A stretch of DNA of 40,915 bases from Candidatus Woesearchaeota archaeon (GCA_018303725.1 JAGVXP010000054.1:1-40915), one strand, 5' to 3'; counted from the first letter of the stretch, positions 16,231 through 25,800 are shown. A program made the numbers and translations. The notes: a model not told the origin generated them from the letters alone.

Positions 16231-16298
16231 AGTTCGGCTTTTCACTTTGTGAAAAGCCGTGGTCGACCACGCCAATTTTCTTTGAAAATTGGCGAACT
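16231..16298. repeat. Compound three-armed palindrome A
   Basis: Between proC and proA. Outer AGTT (16231-16234) pairs with AACT (16295-16298). Inside are hairpin 1, CGGCTTTTCAC (16235-16245), loop TTT, GTGAAAAGCCG (16249-16259); a perfect 10-bp palindrome TGGTCGACCA (16260-16269); and hairpin 2, CGCCAATTTTC (16270-16280), loop TTT, GAAAATTGGCG (16284-16294). Both 11-bp stems are perfect and every base belongs to a stem or triplet loop. AT-rich sequence flanks both sides. The same layout recurs at 34773-34872 and 34876-34973. Confidence 0.9.
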
Positions 16299-16327
16299 AA
16301 TAAAAAATTATTGAAAAAATAATTAAA

Positions 16328-17623
16328 ATGCAACTAAAGTATAAAATCCTAAAACAATGCGAAGATGCGAAGTTAGCATCTGCCAAATTAGCTGGTGTTG
16401 AAACTAATGCGAAGAATAAAGCATTAATTGGGATAGCCAATGCTGTTAAAAAAAATAAAAATAAGATTTTAGCTGCAAATAAAAAAGACCTTAGAAATGC
16501 CAAAAAAAATAATTTAAGCGATGTGTTGTTGAAAAGATTGAAACTTGATAACATTAAAATTAATGAGATTATTGCTGGCGTCAAATCAGTAGCTAAGCTG
16601 GAGGATCCAGCCGGAAAAACCCTTGCTGTTACTGAATTAGACAAAGGATTGAATTTGCATAAAGTAAGCACACCAATTGGCGTTATTGGCGTTATATTTG
16701 AGTCAAGGCCAGACGCATTAGTCCAGATTTCAGCTTTATGCCTTAAATCAGGAAATGCTGTTATATTAAAAGGCGGCTCTGAAGCTGAAAACACAAACAG
16801 CACTTTATTTGAGGCAATAAGAAATGTTAGTGAAAAATATCTGCCAAAAGGATGGATTCAGCTAATCGGCACAAGGGAAGAGGTTAAAGAAGTTTTAAAG
16901 ATGGATGAATTTATTGATTTGTTGATTCCTCGCGGATCAAACAAGTTTGTTAAGTACATACAAGAAAATACAAAAATCCCTGTCTTAGGCCATTCAGAAG
17001 GCATCTGCCATGTTTATGTAGACAAAGATGCAGATTTGAAAATGGCAGTAGATATATGCTTTGATGCAAAATGCCAATACCCTGCTGTGTGCAATGCAAT
17101 GGAAACCTTGCTAGTGCATAAAGCAATTGCCAAGAAGTTTTTGCCTTTGATGGAGAAAAAATTTAAGGAAGCTGATGTTGAGCTTAGGGGCTGCGCAGAA
17201 ACAAAAAAGATATTAAAAAATATAAAGAAAGCGACAGAAGAGGATTGGAAAACAGAGTACAATGATTTGATTTTATCAATAAAGATGGTTGATAGCGTTG
17301 ATGAAGCGATAGGGCATATAAACAAATATGGTTCAGGCCATACAGATGCGATTATAACCAACAATAAGAAAACATCAGATAGGTTTATGGATTTAGTTGA
17401 TTCAGGGTCTGTGATGGTTAACTGCTCAACTAGGTTTGCAGATGGGTTTAGGTATGGTTTAGGGGCAGAGGTTGGTATTTCAACAAATAAGGTGCATGCC
17501 CGCGGTCCTGTTGGGTTAGAAGGCTTAGTAATCTACAAGTACAAATCATTTGGAAAAGGCCATAAAGTTGCTGATTATTCAGGAAAAAAGGCAAGGGAAT
17601 TCACACATAAGAGGATAAAATGA
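16328..17623 (+). CDS. proA: Glutamate-5-semialdehyde dehydrogenase (gamma-glutamyl phosphate reductase)
   Basis: A 431-residue aldehyde-dehydrogenase-superfamily enzyme reducing gamma-glutamyl phosphate to glutamate semialdehyde in proline synthesis. Typical features are the TPIGVIGVIFESRPDALVQI segment, LKSGNAVILKGGSEA, DLLIPRGSNKFV, HSEGICHVYVD, the cysteine-containing QYPAVCNAMETLLVH, and a C-terminal RFADGFRYGLGAEVGIST then GPVGLEGLVIYKY. The length fits ProA (about 415-430). Its TGA overlaps the proB ATG (ATGA at 17620-17623), so the two are translationally coupled. Confidence 0.96.
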   Translation: MQLKYKILKQCEDAKLASAKLAGVETNAKNKALIGIANAVKKNKNKILAANKKDLRNAKKNNLSDVLLKRLKLDNIKINEIIAGVKSVAKLEDPAGKTLAVTELDKGLNLHKVSTPIGVIGVIFESRPDALVQISALCLKSGNAVILKGGSEAENTNSTLFEAIRNVSEKYLPKGWIQLIGTREEVKEVLKMDEFIDLLIPRGSNKFVKYIQENTKIPVLGHSEGICHVYVDKDADLKMAVDICFDAKCQYPAVCNAMETLLVHKAIAKKFLPLMEKKFKEADVELRGCAETKKILKNIKKATEEDWKTEYNDLILSIKMVDSVDEAIGHINKYGSGHTDAIITNNKKTSDRFMDLVDSGSVMVNCSTRFADGFRYGLGAEVGISTNKVHARGPVGLEGLVIYKYKSFGKGHKVADYSGKKAREFTHKRIK

Positions 17624-18414
17624 GCAAAATAAAAGCGAAAAGGATTGTGATTAAGATAGGCACGGCTGCAATAACAAAGAACGAAAAATTAGATTTGAAT
17701 TTTATAGATAGGAAAGTAAAAGAGATAAGCGGTTTAGCTAAGGGAGGTAAAGAGGTTATTTTAGTCACATCTGGTGCAGTTGGCGCTGGAATGATGATTG
17801 AGGGCCTAAATAAAAGGCCTAAAGACACATTAAAATTACAATTGCTGTCAGGAAAAGGGCAGCCTGCATTGTTTAAAACATATAGCGACAATTTTAGAAA
17901 GTATGGGATTAAAACAGCACAGATACTCTTAACACACCACAATTTTGATAATAAAATAGAGGAGAGAACAGTAAAAAACATTATGAACGCTTATCTTAAA
18001 GAAAAGACAATTGCTATTATCAATGAGAATGATATGGTTTCAAAAGAGGAATTTGTTGGGAATAATCTGAAAAGATTTACAGACAATGATGAACTAGCGG
18101 GGCTAGTTGCAGAAAATTTGGAAGCCGATTTGTTGCTGATCTTGACCGATGTTCATGGCCTTTATTCATGCAACCCAAAAAAGGATAAGAAAGCTAGTCT
18201 AATAAGAGAGGTAGGCAAACTAACAAAAGAAATAGAGATGATGGCAACCAAAGATATGTGCAATATGAGTTTAGGAGGGATGTACTCAAAAGTGCATGTT
18301 GCAAAAAGATTGCTCGGCAAAGGGATTACAACGATAGTTGCTCATGGAAACTCTAAACTGGATAAAATTTTAGACGGAAGAGCAAAAAGGACTGTGTTTT
18401 TGGCAAAAGTTTAA
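17620..18414 (+). CDS. proB: Glutamate 5-kinase, short form without PUA domain
   Basis: A 264-residue amino-acid-kinase-family enzyme phosphorylating glutamate, the first step of proline synthesis. It shows RIVIKIGTAAIT, LVTSGAVGAGM, the substrate-binding AIINENDMVSKEEF then FTDNDELAGLVA, LLLILTDVHGLYSCNP, and MSLGGMYSKVHVAKRL. Many bacterial ProB proteins have a C-terminal PUA domain (total about 365); this one lacks it. The ATG overlaps the proA stop and proS starts 25 bp downstream, so proA-proB-proS are probably co-transcribed. Confidence 0.94.
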   Translation: MSKIKAKRIVIKIGTAAITKNEKLDLNFIDRKVKEISGLAKGGKEVILVTSGAVGAGMMIEGLNKRPKDTLKLQLLSGKGQPALFKTYSDNFRKYGIKTAQILLTHHNFDNKIEERTVKNIMNAYLKEKTIAIINENDMVSKEEFVGNNLKRFTDNDELAGLVAENLEADLLLILTDVHGLYSCNPKKDKKASLIREVGKLTKEIEMMATKDMCNMSLGGMYSKVHVAKRLLGKGITTIVAHGNSKLDKILDGRAKRTVFLAKV

Positions 18415-18439
18415 ATATAAAATAAAAAATTGATAAAAC

Positions 18440-19876
18440 ATGGCAAAAGAAGAGAATAAAGGGGTAACTGTAAAAAAATCAGAAGATATGCCGGAGTGGT
18501 ATTCTCAAGTATGTCTAAAGGCTGAGTTAGCAGACTATTCTCCTGTTAAAGGGACAATGGTTATAAGGCCTTATGGTTATGCTATCTGGCAGAAGATAAT
18601 GGATCATTTCAATAAAGTGATGGAATCTAAAGGAGTTAAGAATGCGTATTTTCCTTTGTTCATACCCGAATCTTTTTTTAAGAAAGAAGCTGAGCATGCC
18701 AAGGGATTTGCCCCTGAAGTAGCCTGGGTCGATGCTAAAAGCGAAGAAGGGGAAAAATATGCCCTAAGGCCGACTTCTGAAACAATTATGTATTATTCTT
18801 ACGCCAAATGGATAAGAAGCTGGAGGGACTTGCCTTTAAGGATTAACCAATGGTGCAATATTGTCAGATGGGAGGTAAGCGATTGCAAGCTATTTATCCG
18901 TTCGAGGGAATTTTTATGGCAGGAAGGGCATTGCGTTTATGCATCAGAGGGGGAATGTGATAATGAAACCCTGATGTTTTTAGGCGAGTATAAAAAACTG
19001 TGCCAGGATTTATTGGCTATCCCCGTCTTGATGGGCAAAAAAACCGATAAAGAGAAGTTTGCAGGAGCAAAATACACAACAACGATAGAATCATTTATGC
19101 CAGACGGAAAAGCATTGCAAATGGGGACTTCGCATAACTTGGGGCAGGGTTTTGCAAAAGTTTTTGGCATTAGCTATTTAGGGGAAGATGAGAAAAAACA
19201 TATTCCATGGCAAAGCTCCTGGGGCTTTTCAACAAGGCTAATTGGTGCTTTGGTCATGACACATTCTGATGACAAGGGTTTAGTTTTACCTCCTAAAATA
19301 GCTCCAACAAAAGTTGTTATTATCCCTATCTACAAAGAGAAAGATAAAGCCGATGTTTTGAGGAAAGCAAATGAGGTTAAGGATAAATTGAAGAAATATT
19401 CTGTTGAATTGGACGACAGGGATGGGTATACACCAGGATGGAAATTCAATGAGCATGAAATGAAGGGAATTCCCTTGAGGATAGAGATAGGCCCCAAAGA
19501 TATAGAAAACAAGCAGGTTATTTTAGTCAGGAGGGATAACAGCAAGAAGGAAGCTGTAAAATTAGTTGATTTGGATATTAAAGTAAGCGAAACACTTTTG
19601 AATATACAACAAAATCTTTTTAAGAAAGCAGATGATTATTTAAGCAGAAGCATTATAAAAGTTGAAAATTTTGAACAGCTTGATAATACAATAAAACATA
19701 AGAAAATAGCATTTGCCAGCTTTTGCGGGAGAGTTGAATGCGAAGATCACATTAAAGATAAAACAGGCGGAGCCACTTCAAGATGCATACCATTCAAAAG
19801 CCCGCCAGTAGATGGGCTATGTGTGAATTGCAACACTCCTGCTAAATACCGGGTTTATTTTGCCAAGGCTTATTAG
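18440..19876 (+). CDS. proS: Prolyl-tRNA synthetase, archaeal/eukaryotic type
   Basis: A 478-residue class II synthetase. Motif 1 region VIRPYGYAIWQKIMDHF, motif 2 region ALRPTSETIMYYSYAKWI followed by LRINQWCNIVRWE, and motif 3 SSWGFSTRLIGALVMTHSDD are visible, then an anticodon-binding domain (about 285-390). The C-terminal domain has a Cys cluster (CGRVEC and a later CVNCN) and ends in YFAKAY, the typical C-terminal tyrosine of this class. No bacterial-type editing insertion is present. Its position right behind proB links proline synthesis to its use in translation. Confidence 0.97.
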   Translation: MAKEENKGVTVKKSEDMPEWYSQVCLKAELADYSPVKGTMVIRPYGYAIWQKIMDHFNKVMESKGVKNAYFPLFIPESFFKKEAEHAKGFAPEVAWVDAKSEEGEKYALRPTSETIMYYSYAKWIRSWRDLPLRINQWCNIVRWEVSDCKLFIRSREFLWQEGHCVYASEGECDNETLMFLGEYKKLCQDLLAIPVLMGKKTDKEKFAGAKYTTTIESFMPDGKALQMGTSHNLGQGFAKVFGISYLGEDEKKHIPWQSSWGFSTRLIGALVMTHSDDKGLVLPPKIAPTKVVIIPIYKEKDKADVLRKANEVKDKLKKYSVELDDRDGYTPGWKFNEHEMKGIPLRIEIGPKDIENKQVILVRRDNSKKEAVKLVDLDIKVSETLLNIQQNLFKKADDYLSRSIIKVENFEQLDNTIKHKKIAFASFCGRVECEDHIKDKTGGATSRCIPFKSPPVDGLCVNCNTPAKYRVYFAKAY

Positions 19877-19916
19877 TTTTTGTTATCATAAAAATTACGT
19901 TCTTTTCTGAATAAAG

Positions 19917-20038
19917 TTTATAAATCAGTTTATATTCCATATTATAAAGGGGGTGGAAATCACTCCAGGATGCATGGGAATTCATAGAATTCCTGGCATC
20001 TCAAGGTTTCATGGAATTTGTGATTTCTGGATTGTAGA
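19917..20038 (+). ncRNA. Structured 5' leader of the following gene
   Basis: A TTTATAAAT box (about 19919-19927) is followed by a region with nested pairing before ATG 20039. GAAATCAC (about 19957) is complementary to GTGATTTC (about 20019). Inside, GATGC pairs with GCATC, and GGAATTC, loop ATAG, GAATTCC forms a perfect 7-bp hairpin near 19979-19996. Such a leader is unusual next to the leaderless genes around it. It could be a cis-regulatory RNA; I recognise no riboswitch class. Confidence 0.4.
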
Positions 20039-20416
20039 ATGGCAGATGAAAAAAGAACTTGCAGTTTAAGGAAAATAAGAAATGCAGATGAGTTGAAAAA
20101 ATTGAATCTTGAAGATGAGCTTCTGTTAGTCCATAAAAATGATTTTATAGATGGTGAAAACTATATATCATACGCAAGGTATGCTTCATCTGATGATTTT
20201 TGGCTATTTGTTTTGGAATATACAACCCTAACTGACCAGTTTGAGGTTATTAGATTAAATATGAAGGATCCTGCCAAATTAATTAGCTTCTTGAAAGGGC
20301 TTGAAGGTTCGAGATATGCCTATAAAAACCGTACGGGATTTCCGGTTGTTAGAGAGATAAATACTGAAATGTGCAAGCTATATAAAGTTGAATATAAAGA
20401 CACCCCCAATAAATGA
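20039..20416 (+). CDS. Hypothetical small protein
   Basis: A 125-residue soluble protein (MADEKRTCSLRKIRNADELK...). It has no signal peptide or membrane segment. Strand-rich stretches such as EDELLLVHKND, ENYISYARYASSDDFW and LFVLEYTT, then QFEVIRLN and two helices, suggest a compact alpha/beta fold. Two cysteines (C8 and one near 112) are not arranged like a metal site. I do not recognise the family. It is preceded by the structured leader at 19917-20038, which may control it. Confidence 0.7.
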   Translation: MADEKRTCSLRKIRNADELKKLNLEDELLLVHKNDFIDGENYISYARYASSDDFWLFVLEYTTLTDQFEVIRLNMKDPAKLISFLKGLEGSRYAYKNRTGFPVVREINTEMCKLYKVEYKDTPNK

Positions 20417-20512
20417 AAAGCTTTATAAACATTTAGCTGTTTCTAATGAATATTAACATATTGAAGACGTTAGGCGTTTTCTTTTATGTTATTTAGAAGG
20501 AGGAAACAACAA

Positions 20513-20677
20513 ATGGGAGAATTTAATCAAGGTGGTTTCCGAGGAAATTTCGGGCCACGAGAAATGCATAAAGCAACTTGCTCAGAGTGCGGTCAAGAAT
20601 GCGAAGTTCCATTCAAGCCAAAGGAAGGCAGGCCTGTTTATTGCAGAGAATGCTATAAGAATAAAAGAAGATTTTAA
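20513..20677 (+). CDS. CxxC-x17-CxxC zinc-ribbon protein
   Basis: A 54-residue protein with C-x2-C, exactly 17 residues, then C-x2-C: CSEC, GQECEVPFKPKEGRPVY, CREC. This spacing defines the CxxC-x17-CxxC family, small zinc-ribbon proteins common in candidate-phyla bacteria and DPANN archaea and probably nucleic-acid binding. The basic tail YKNKRRF and the Gly/Phe-rich N-terminus (GGFRGNFGPRE) fit RNA binding. I chose ATG 20513 because AAGGAGG (20497-20503) sits 9 bp upstream; ATG 20486 would extend it but places that site inside the gene. A TTTATAAAC box lies near 20421-20430. Confidence 0.85.
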   Translation: MGEFNQGGFRGNFGPREMHKATCSECGQECEVPFKPKEGRPVYCRECYKNKRRF

Positions 20678-20810
20678 TTCTTTAGAAATAGCTAATACGG
20701 CTTTTTGTTTTTTATTTCTTATTTTTTATCTATACATCTATCTTGCTAGAACTTATGCTGGGCCGTATAATAACGAAATCTTTTTAAATTATGGATAAAA
20801 CATTAAAATA

Positions 20811-21287
20811 ATGAACCATTCAATAAAGACAGGCTTTAGTTTTGGTTTAACCTCGGGCATAATAACAACACTTGGATTAATGGTTGGCTTAAATTCCGGA
20901 ACTCACTCAAAGCTTGTCGTTCTTGGAGGCATATTAACAATAGCGATAGCTGATGCTTTTTCAGATGCACTAGGAATCCATATATCTGAAGAATCTGAGA
21001 ATAAGCACAACACAAAAGAGATATGGCAGGCCACAATCTCCACTTTTTTGTTTAAATTTATTTTTGCATCTATGTTTGTTGTTCCTGTTTTGTTATTCAA
21101 ACTTTCCACAGCTATTATCATAAGCATAATTTTGGGATTGCTGGTGTTGATTTTTATAAGTTTTAAAATTGCAAAGGAACAGAAAGAGAAAGAATGGAAG
21201 GTTATTGCAGAGCATCTGGTTATTGCATTAGTTGTTGTTGTTATAACCTACTATGTTGGCAGCTGGATATCTTTAATATTTGGTTAG
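20811..21287 (+). CDS. VIT1/CCC1-like metal transporter family protein (short)
   Basis: A 158-residue membrane protein. The first two thirds match the VIT/CCC1 pattern: SGIITTLGLMVGLNSGT, then LGGILTIAIADAFSDALGIH and ISEESEN. Hydrophobic segments follow at about 58-80, 81-100 and 135-157, giving about five helices. Known members move Fe2+ or Mn2+; the Ala/Asp-rich ADAFSDALG helix corresponds to the transport-path helix. It is shorter than canonical VIT1 (about 230-250) and lacks the large cytosolic metal-binding insert, like other short relatives. It is convergent with prs. A TTTTTAAATTATG box lies about 25-30 bp before the ATG. Confidence 0.75.
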   Translation: MNHSIKTGFSFGLTSGIITTLGLMVGLNSGTHSKLVVLGGILTIAIADAFSDALGIHISEESENKHNTKEIWQATISTFLFKFIFASMFVVPVLLFKLSTAIIISIILGLLVLIFISFKIAKEQKEKEWKVIAEHLVIALVVVVITYYVGSWISLIFG

Positions 21288-21294
21288 AAAATGA

Positions 21295-22221
21295 TTAGAT
21301 AGCTTTTGCTATTATTTCTGACACATCAATCTTAGCAACAGGATTGGGTATTGTATTGCATGAGATTATTTTTGCCCCTGTTCTTCTTAATTTTTTCAGG
21401 CCGTTTTCTGCAAATATGCCATGAACGCAAATGCATGTTATTTTTTTAGCTCCTGTTTTTTTCAGTAATTTTATTGTTTCTAACAAGGTGTGGCCAGTGG
21501 AAATTATATCATCAACAATCACAATGTTCTTATTTTTTATATCCAAAAAAAATTCCTTCGGAATTTTTGAGGATACAAAAAGAGCTTTGCTCTTTTTCGT
21601 ATCAATCCTCTTATTAAAGCTGACTTTTACCTTTCTTGCAGAAATTCTGTCTTTTTTGAGTATGGCTGATTCGCAGCCTATAATCTCTGCCGTTTTCTCG
21701 GCCCATTTATAGCTTTCAACATCAGGGCCGATAATCAGGGCATTTTTGATGTGTTTTTTTATATAATCTGCTATTAAAGGGTCTGCTGTTAATTTGGTTG
21801 AGCTTATCTTGAAGATGTGCTTCAGTGTTTTTTCCCTGTGCAGATGGGGGTCTATTATGATCACCCTGTCAAAATCTTCATCAACATTTTTTGCTATTGT
21901 CCTTAAGCTGATGCATTCCCCCTGATTAAATCTCTTATCCTGCCTTAAGTAAGGGAAGTATGGAGCAACCAAAGTTATTTTTTTGGCCCCTAAATCAGCT
22001 GCTGTTTCTGCAGCAAATAAAGCTTCAATTATGCAGTCATTGACATTTCCGTAGAATGATTGGACTAAAACAATGTCCTTATTTTTGATATTAATCTTAT
22101 ATCTCAGCTTTATCTCAGAATCCGGGAAATGAGTCACTTCTAAAGGGAAATAAGGTTTTTTTAGTTTGTCAGCTATTTTTTTAGCTAAATGCGAGCCATG
22201 TGAGCATCCTACAACTATCAT
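21295..22221 (-). CDS. prs: Ribose-phosphate pyrophosphokinase (PRPP synthetase)
   Basis: A 308-residue enzyme making PRPP from ribose 5-phosphate and ATP for nucleotide synthesis. It begins with a short form of the N-terminal domain (VGCSHGSHLAKKIADKL), then HFPDSEIKLRY and VLVQSF, APYFPYLRQDKRFNQGE, DPHLH, and the PRPP-binding loop IVIVDDIISTGHTL. A C-terminal CVHGIFAENGLKKL segment follows. It lies 9 bp downstream of a winged-helix regulator on the same strand and the two are probably co-transcribed from 22846, so that regulator may respond to nucleotide or PRPP status. Confidence 0.95.
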   Translation of the reverse strand: MIVVGCSHGSHLAKKIADKLKKPYFPLEVTHFPDSEIKLRYKINIKNKDIVLVQSFYGNVNDCIIEALFAAETAADLGAKKITLVAPYFPYLRQDKRFNQGECISLRTIAKNVDEDFDRVIIIDPHLHREKTLKHIFKISSTKLTADPLIADYIKKHIKNALIIGPDVESYKWAEKTAEIIGCESAILKKDRISARKVKVSFNKRIDTKKSKALFVSSKIPKEFFLDIKNKNIVIVDDIISTGHTLLETIKLLKKTGAKKITCICVHGIFAENGLKKLRRTGAKIISCNTIPNPVAKIDVSEIIAKAI

Positions 22222-22230
22222 ATGATACTT

Positions 22231-22818
22231 TTAGGACATATTGTTTATAAACATTTTGTTTAATTTTGGGGTTAAAGAAAGAGCAACGGCCAAAGCGGAA
22301 TTTTCGGCTGTTCTGAAAGAGTCAGCAAAAGTTACGATTAATATGTCATTGTTTTTAAAATTAAAGGCGTTGTTCAAGCTTTCAAATGAAAAGGTATATT
22401 CTTCTGCATTAGGCAAAACCAATCCTTCATTGTAGATGAAGATTAAGGCGCTTTCTGCGTTGTTTTTAATAGCAATATCCCTCAAGCTGGCATTGATTTT
22501 TATATCATCCAAATCAAGCCCCTTGACCAATACTGCCGCTTTCCTTAGGTTTTTATACAAATCCAATTCAATCTTCCTATTAATCTCGATGAACCTTTTT
22601 GCTGTTTTTAATGATGCATTGCCCTTTTTAGTCAGAGAATGGCCTTGTCTTGTGCTGAATATCAATTTATCATTCTTCAAAATGTCTAAAATGCTTCTTA
22701 TTGTGCCTTCACCCAGCTCTAATTCATCAGCTAATTCTTTCCTGGAGACAGGTTCTCCTATCAATAAGAAGGTCCTCAATATATCACAATCATTGAAATT
22801 GGCTATGTTGCCTACCAT
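22231..22818 (-). CDS. Winged-helix regulator, possibly DUF4443-like
   Basis: A 195-residue protein. Residues about 10-75 form a winged helix: ILRTFLLIGEPVSRKELADE, recognition-helix region GEGTIRSILDILKND, wing IFSTRQGHSLTKKG. A coiled linker and a C-terminal alpha/beta domain (about 90-190) follow; it contains ESALIFIYNEGLVLPN and NDILIVTFADSFRTAENSAL and is likely ligand sensing. This layout resembles archaeal DUF4443 proteins, a tentative match from memory. It sits in front of prs and is divergent from the 1052-residue orphan, sharing a 55-bp intergenic region with a perfect inverted repeat, the probable operator. Confidence 0.7.
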   Translation of the reverse strand: MVGNIANFNDCDILRTFLLIGEPVSRKELADELELGEGTIRSILDILKNDKLIFSTRQGHSLTKKGNASLKTAKRFIEINRKIELDLYKNLRKAAVLVKGLDLDDIKINASLRDIAIKNNAESALIFIYNEGLVLPNAEEYTFSFESLNNAFNFKNNDILIVTFADSFRTAENSALAVALSLTPKLNKMFINNMS

Positions 22819-22821
22819 GAT

Positions 22822-22859
22822 AATAGAAAAGTTTATATACTATTTAAATCTTTTCTATT
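22822..22859. promoter_or_regulatory. Symmetric divergent promoter with 10-bp inverted repeat operator
   Basis: AATAGAAAAG (22822-22831) and CTTTTCTATT (22850-22859) form a perfect inverted repeat around an 18-bp core with overlapping TATA-like boxes: TTTATATAC rightward (22832-22840) and ATTTAAATA leftward (about 22841-22849). The leftward box is about 28 bp from ATG 22818; the rightward one about 38 bp from ATG 22874. A second small inverted repeat, TTGGAT/ATCCAA (22858-22863, 22869-22874), abuts the rightward start. A regulator bound here would control both directions. Confidence 0.7.
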
Positions 22860-22873
22860 GGATATAACATCCA

Positions 22874-25800
22874 ATGATACAAATAGCACAAAATGGGGCA
22901 ACAATAGAGCCAGCCGTACCAACAATATTATCCCTGACTAGAGGGATTCCTAGTACTGCAATAACTTCTGGTCCAGGCATGTTTAGAAATATAACTGAAG
23001 ATAAAAGAAAACAAAAAGCAGACCTTTCTGAGATTATACAATTACAACCTTCTTCTCCTTCACTCGAAGAGATTATGCTTATAGGTTATGGTGAATTGGA
23101 AAGAAATGTCCAGGATAGCGCTTATTTTACGCCTTCTAATATTTTGGGAACATCACGAGCGGTTTATTCTTTAGCTTTTGACCCTATATATCTTGTAGGT
23201 ATGTCTTTAGTTCAAACAAGGGCTCCAGTTGTTTATAGGGTTGGAGCACCAACTATCTCTAAAACCAATAATGATAGTTTTGTTCACACTTTGGTTTATA
23301 GTGGAGATTTTGTATTTGCCCTATTCTTTTATTCTGAAAATGGAGTAAATTACAATTCATCGTATGTTGATTCAACATATGGCTCTAAGTTAGATAACTA
23401 TGTTCCTGCAGTAGGGTCTGTCGAGCTCTTAAGATTAGACTTAACTAAAAGCAATTATCAAACGCAAGGAGCAGAATCGCTAAATTTGGTTGTTAGGGAA
23501 ACCCCTTTAAGGGAAACAGAGTATAAACCACAGATGATATTTCCTTCGCTAAATAGTCCTCAAGTTAGAGAACATGCCGGGCCCATCTACGTTTCATCAA
23601 CAAACCATGGTTCTTTTTCAAATCCAAGAATTCAACTAAGAGCAAAAACAAAGCCAGCACTTAATTATGGTCCAGAAACAGCTAAAATAGAAGTTAAAAA
23701 AGTTGAAAATATCAATTTCATAAAGACAGATAAACCAGCAAGAGAAAGGCCAATTGGTTATGATGGAGCTTTATATAACAATAATTTGAGATTAGGAAAA
23801 AATATGGAAGTTAGGCAGACTGTGTTAAATTTTGGGAAGTATGATGCAGCCAAAGAAATAAAGGCATTTGATTTGTATTTAGCTAGTGCTGGTTTTGACG
23901 ATCAAATTGTGATGATGGCATTTTATGATAGAACGGCAGAAGAAAAAGCTGAAACAAAGCAACTCAGTCCAGGAAGATATGCTGTAGAAAAATTATATCC
24001 CCAAACAGCTAAAACTATGGATATTTCAAGTTCTGCGCCAATAGCTGAACAATTAATTTCTTTAAAATTAGGTAAAACACCTATATTTGATCTTGAAACA
24101 AGGTTGTATGAATCAAGATTAGCTCAATTAGAAGAAAAAAGAGAGCAAGAAGCTCAACCATATACAGATTCAGATTCTATTGATTCTGTTGTAGAACCAA
24201 AATTAAAAGAGGTTTATAGGGATGGCAAGGTTTTGGAAGGAATAAGGACATTAATTGATGATTATGTTGTAAATGAAACCGATATTCTTAACGGCGCAAA
24301 GGATTATATCATTAAAACAGAAGATAGTAGGGAAATTGCCATTAAAAGAAATTCAATGATGGCCATTCTTGATAGGTTATTACAAGAAGCTGGATTAGAG
24401 CCAATATACAAGCTGCAAACATTTGTCAATACGGATAACGGAAAAAAGGAAACAGCACTGATACTTGCTGGCATAAAAAACTTAGATTCGGAATTAAAAG
24501 ATGTGTTTGATGGCTATATGGACAAAGTTGGTTTTCTTACTTTATCTAATTATGCAGAGCCAGGAAAAGGAACAATGGCTGCAGACGAGTACATACCAAA
24601 AGCAGGAGAAAGTTTATCATTACACGCTGTTGTTGAAGGATTATTCAAAGGAGAAAAATTCAACAGCCAATGTTTTAAGCCTGGAGAAGAGCAAGGACAA
24701 GAGAATGTTGAAATAAAAGAATACAAAGGAATTGGTGATAGGAGAGAAAAGGAGATATATCAAACTAAAGAAAACAAAACTAATGAAGAAATAGATCCAT
24801 ATGCAATAGGCGGGTTGGGTATAGCGGGTGCAGCATTAGTTGGTGCTGCTTTATCGCCTTTATTTGCTGCTGTAGGGAAATTATTGGATAGAGAAAAAAC
24901 AGAACAGTTGTCAAATAGGCTTGAAGATTCAATCCAAGTTGAATTAAAACCATTGTATGAGAATGGAGAATTGGTAAAGGGGGCTTCTGTTTTATATGAG
25001 GGAATGGTTGCTAAAGAGGTGTTAGAGACAGCAAGAAGCTTAAAACCAAAAATCGCTAAAGAAGCAAATGTAAAAGCAGAAGAGATTGATGATAATCTAG
25101 CTGTTATTTATTACCTTAGTCAACCAATTGGGGTGACGATGGGGAAGGGTTACATAGACACTCTAACAGGGCAATATGTTCCAGAGTTGTATATCAAAGC
25201 TAAAGATTCAAGAAAAGGAATTCTTGTAGAGTTTAGGAATGAAGAAGGCAATTTTGAAGAACCAGGGTTCAAGCATGGTGAAGAAAGCCCTCTAAGAAAA
25301 AGAAATTTGTTAGATTCGTATATGCAAATAAAATCTGTTCCTGACACATACTCCCGTAAAAAAGCAAGCACCAATTGTGACTCGTACACTCTTGTAAAAA
25401 AAACTTTGGTGGAAGAGGATACTAAAAATAAAACTCTTGGTCAAGTCATAGATGATATGCTAAAAGGAGCTAAAATTCCTTCCAAAGAGGAGTTAAGTGA
25501 AATGTTGGGAGATGTTTATTTTCGTAGGGTGTTCTTAGGCGAAGAAGATATAGGTAAAATAAGCTTAGACTATGAAACACCTGCTGGATTATTGGTTGAT
25601 AAAGAACTTACTGTAAAATTTATGCGACATACACAACCTGGTACCTTTGAAATTAAATCAAAATATCATTGCCCAGGAAGGTCTCTTTATACTTTGTTTC
25701 ATGGAGATAAAAGCTTAAATCCTCTTGTTCAATATAGAAGAGAGGTTGAAGGCGTATCAACTTTCTTTGATGCTCATTATGAAATTCCTGAAGAAAAATA

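Noticed and set aside
16231-16298. Element A as a simple bacterial-type intrinsic terminator
   Set aside because: It has two separate hairpins plus a central palindrome and no U-tract after either stem, and the same plan recurs at 34773-34973.
20300-20345. A GGTTCGAGATATGCC stretch resembling a tRNA T arm
   Set aside because: It lies inside a coding frame and no matching acceptor, D or anticodon arms could be paired around it.
20532-20798. 88-residue ORF overlapping the zinc-ribbon gene
   Set aside because: It reads the zinc-ribbon gene out of frame and extends into a T-rich intergenic region; the hydrophobic stretch comes from the T-rich sequence.
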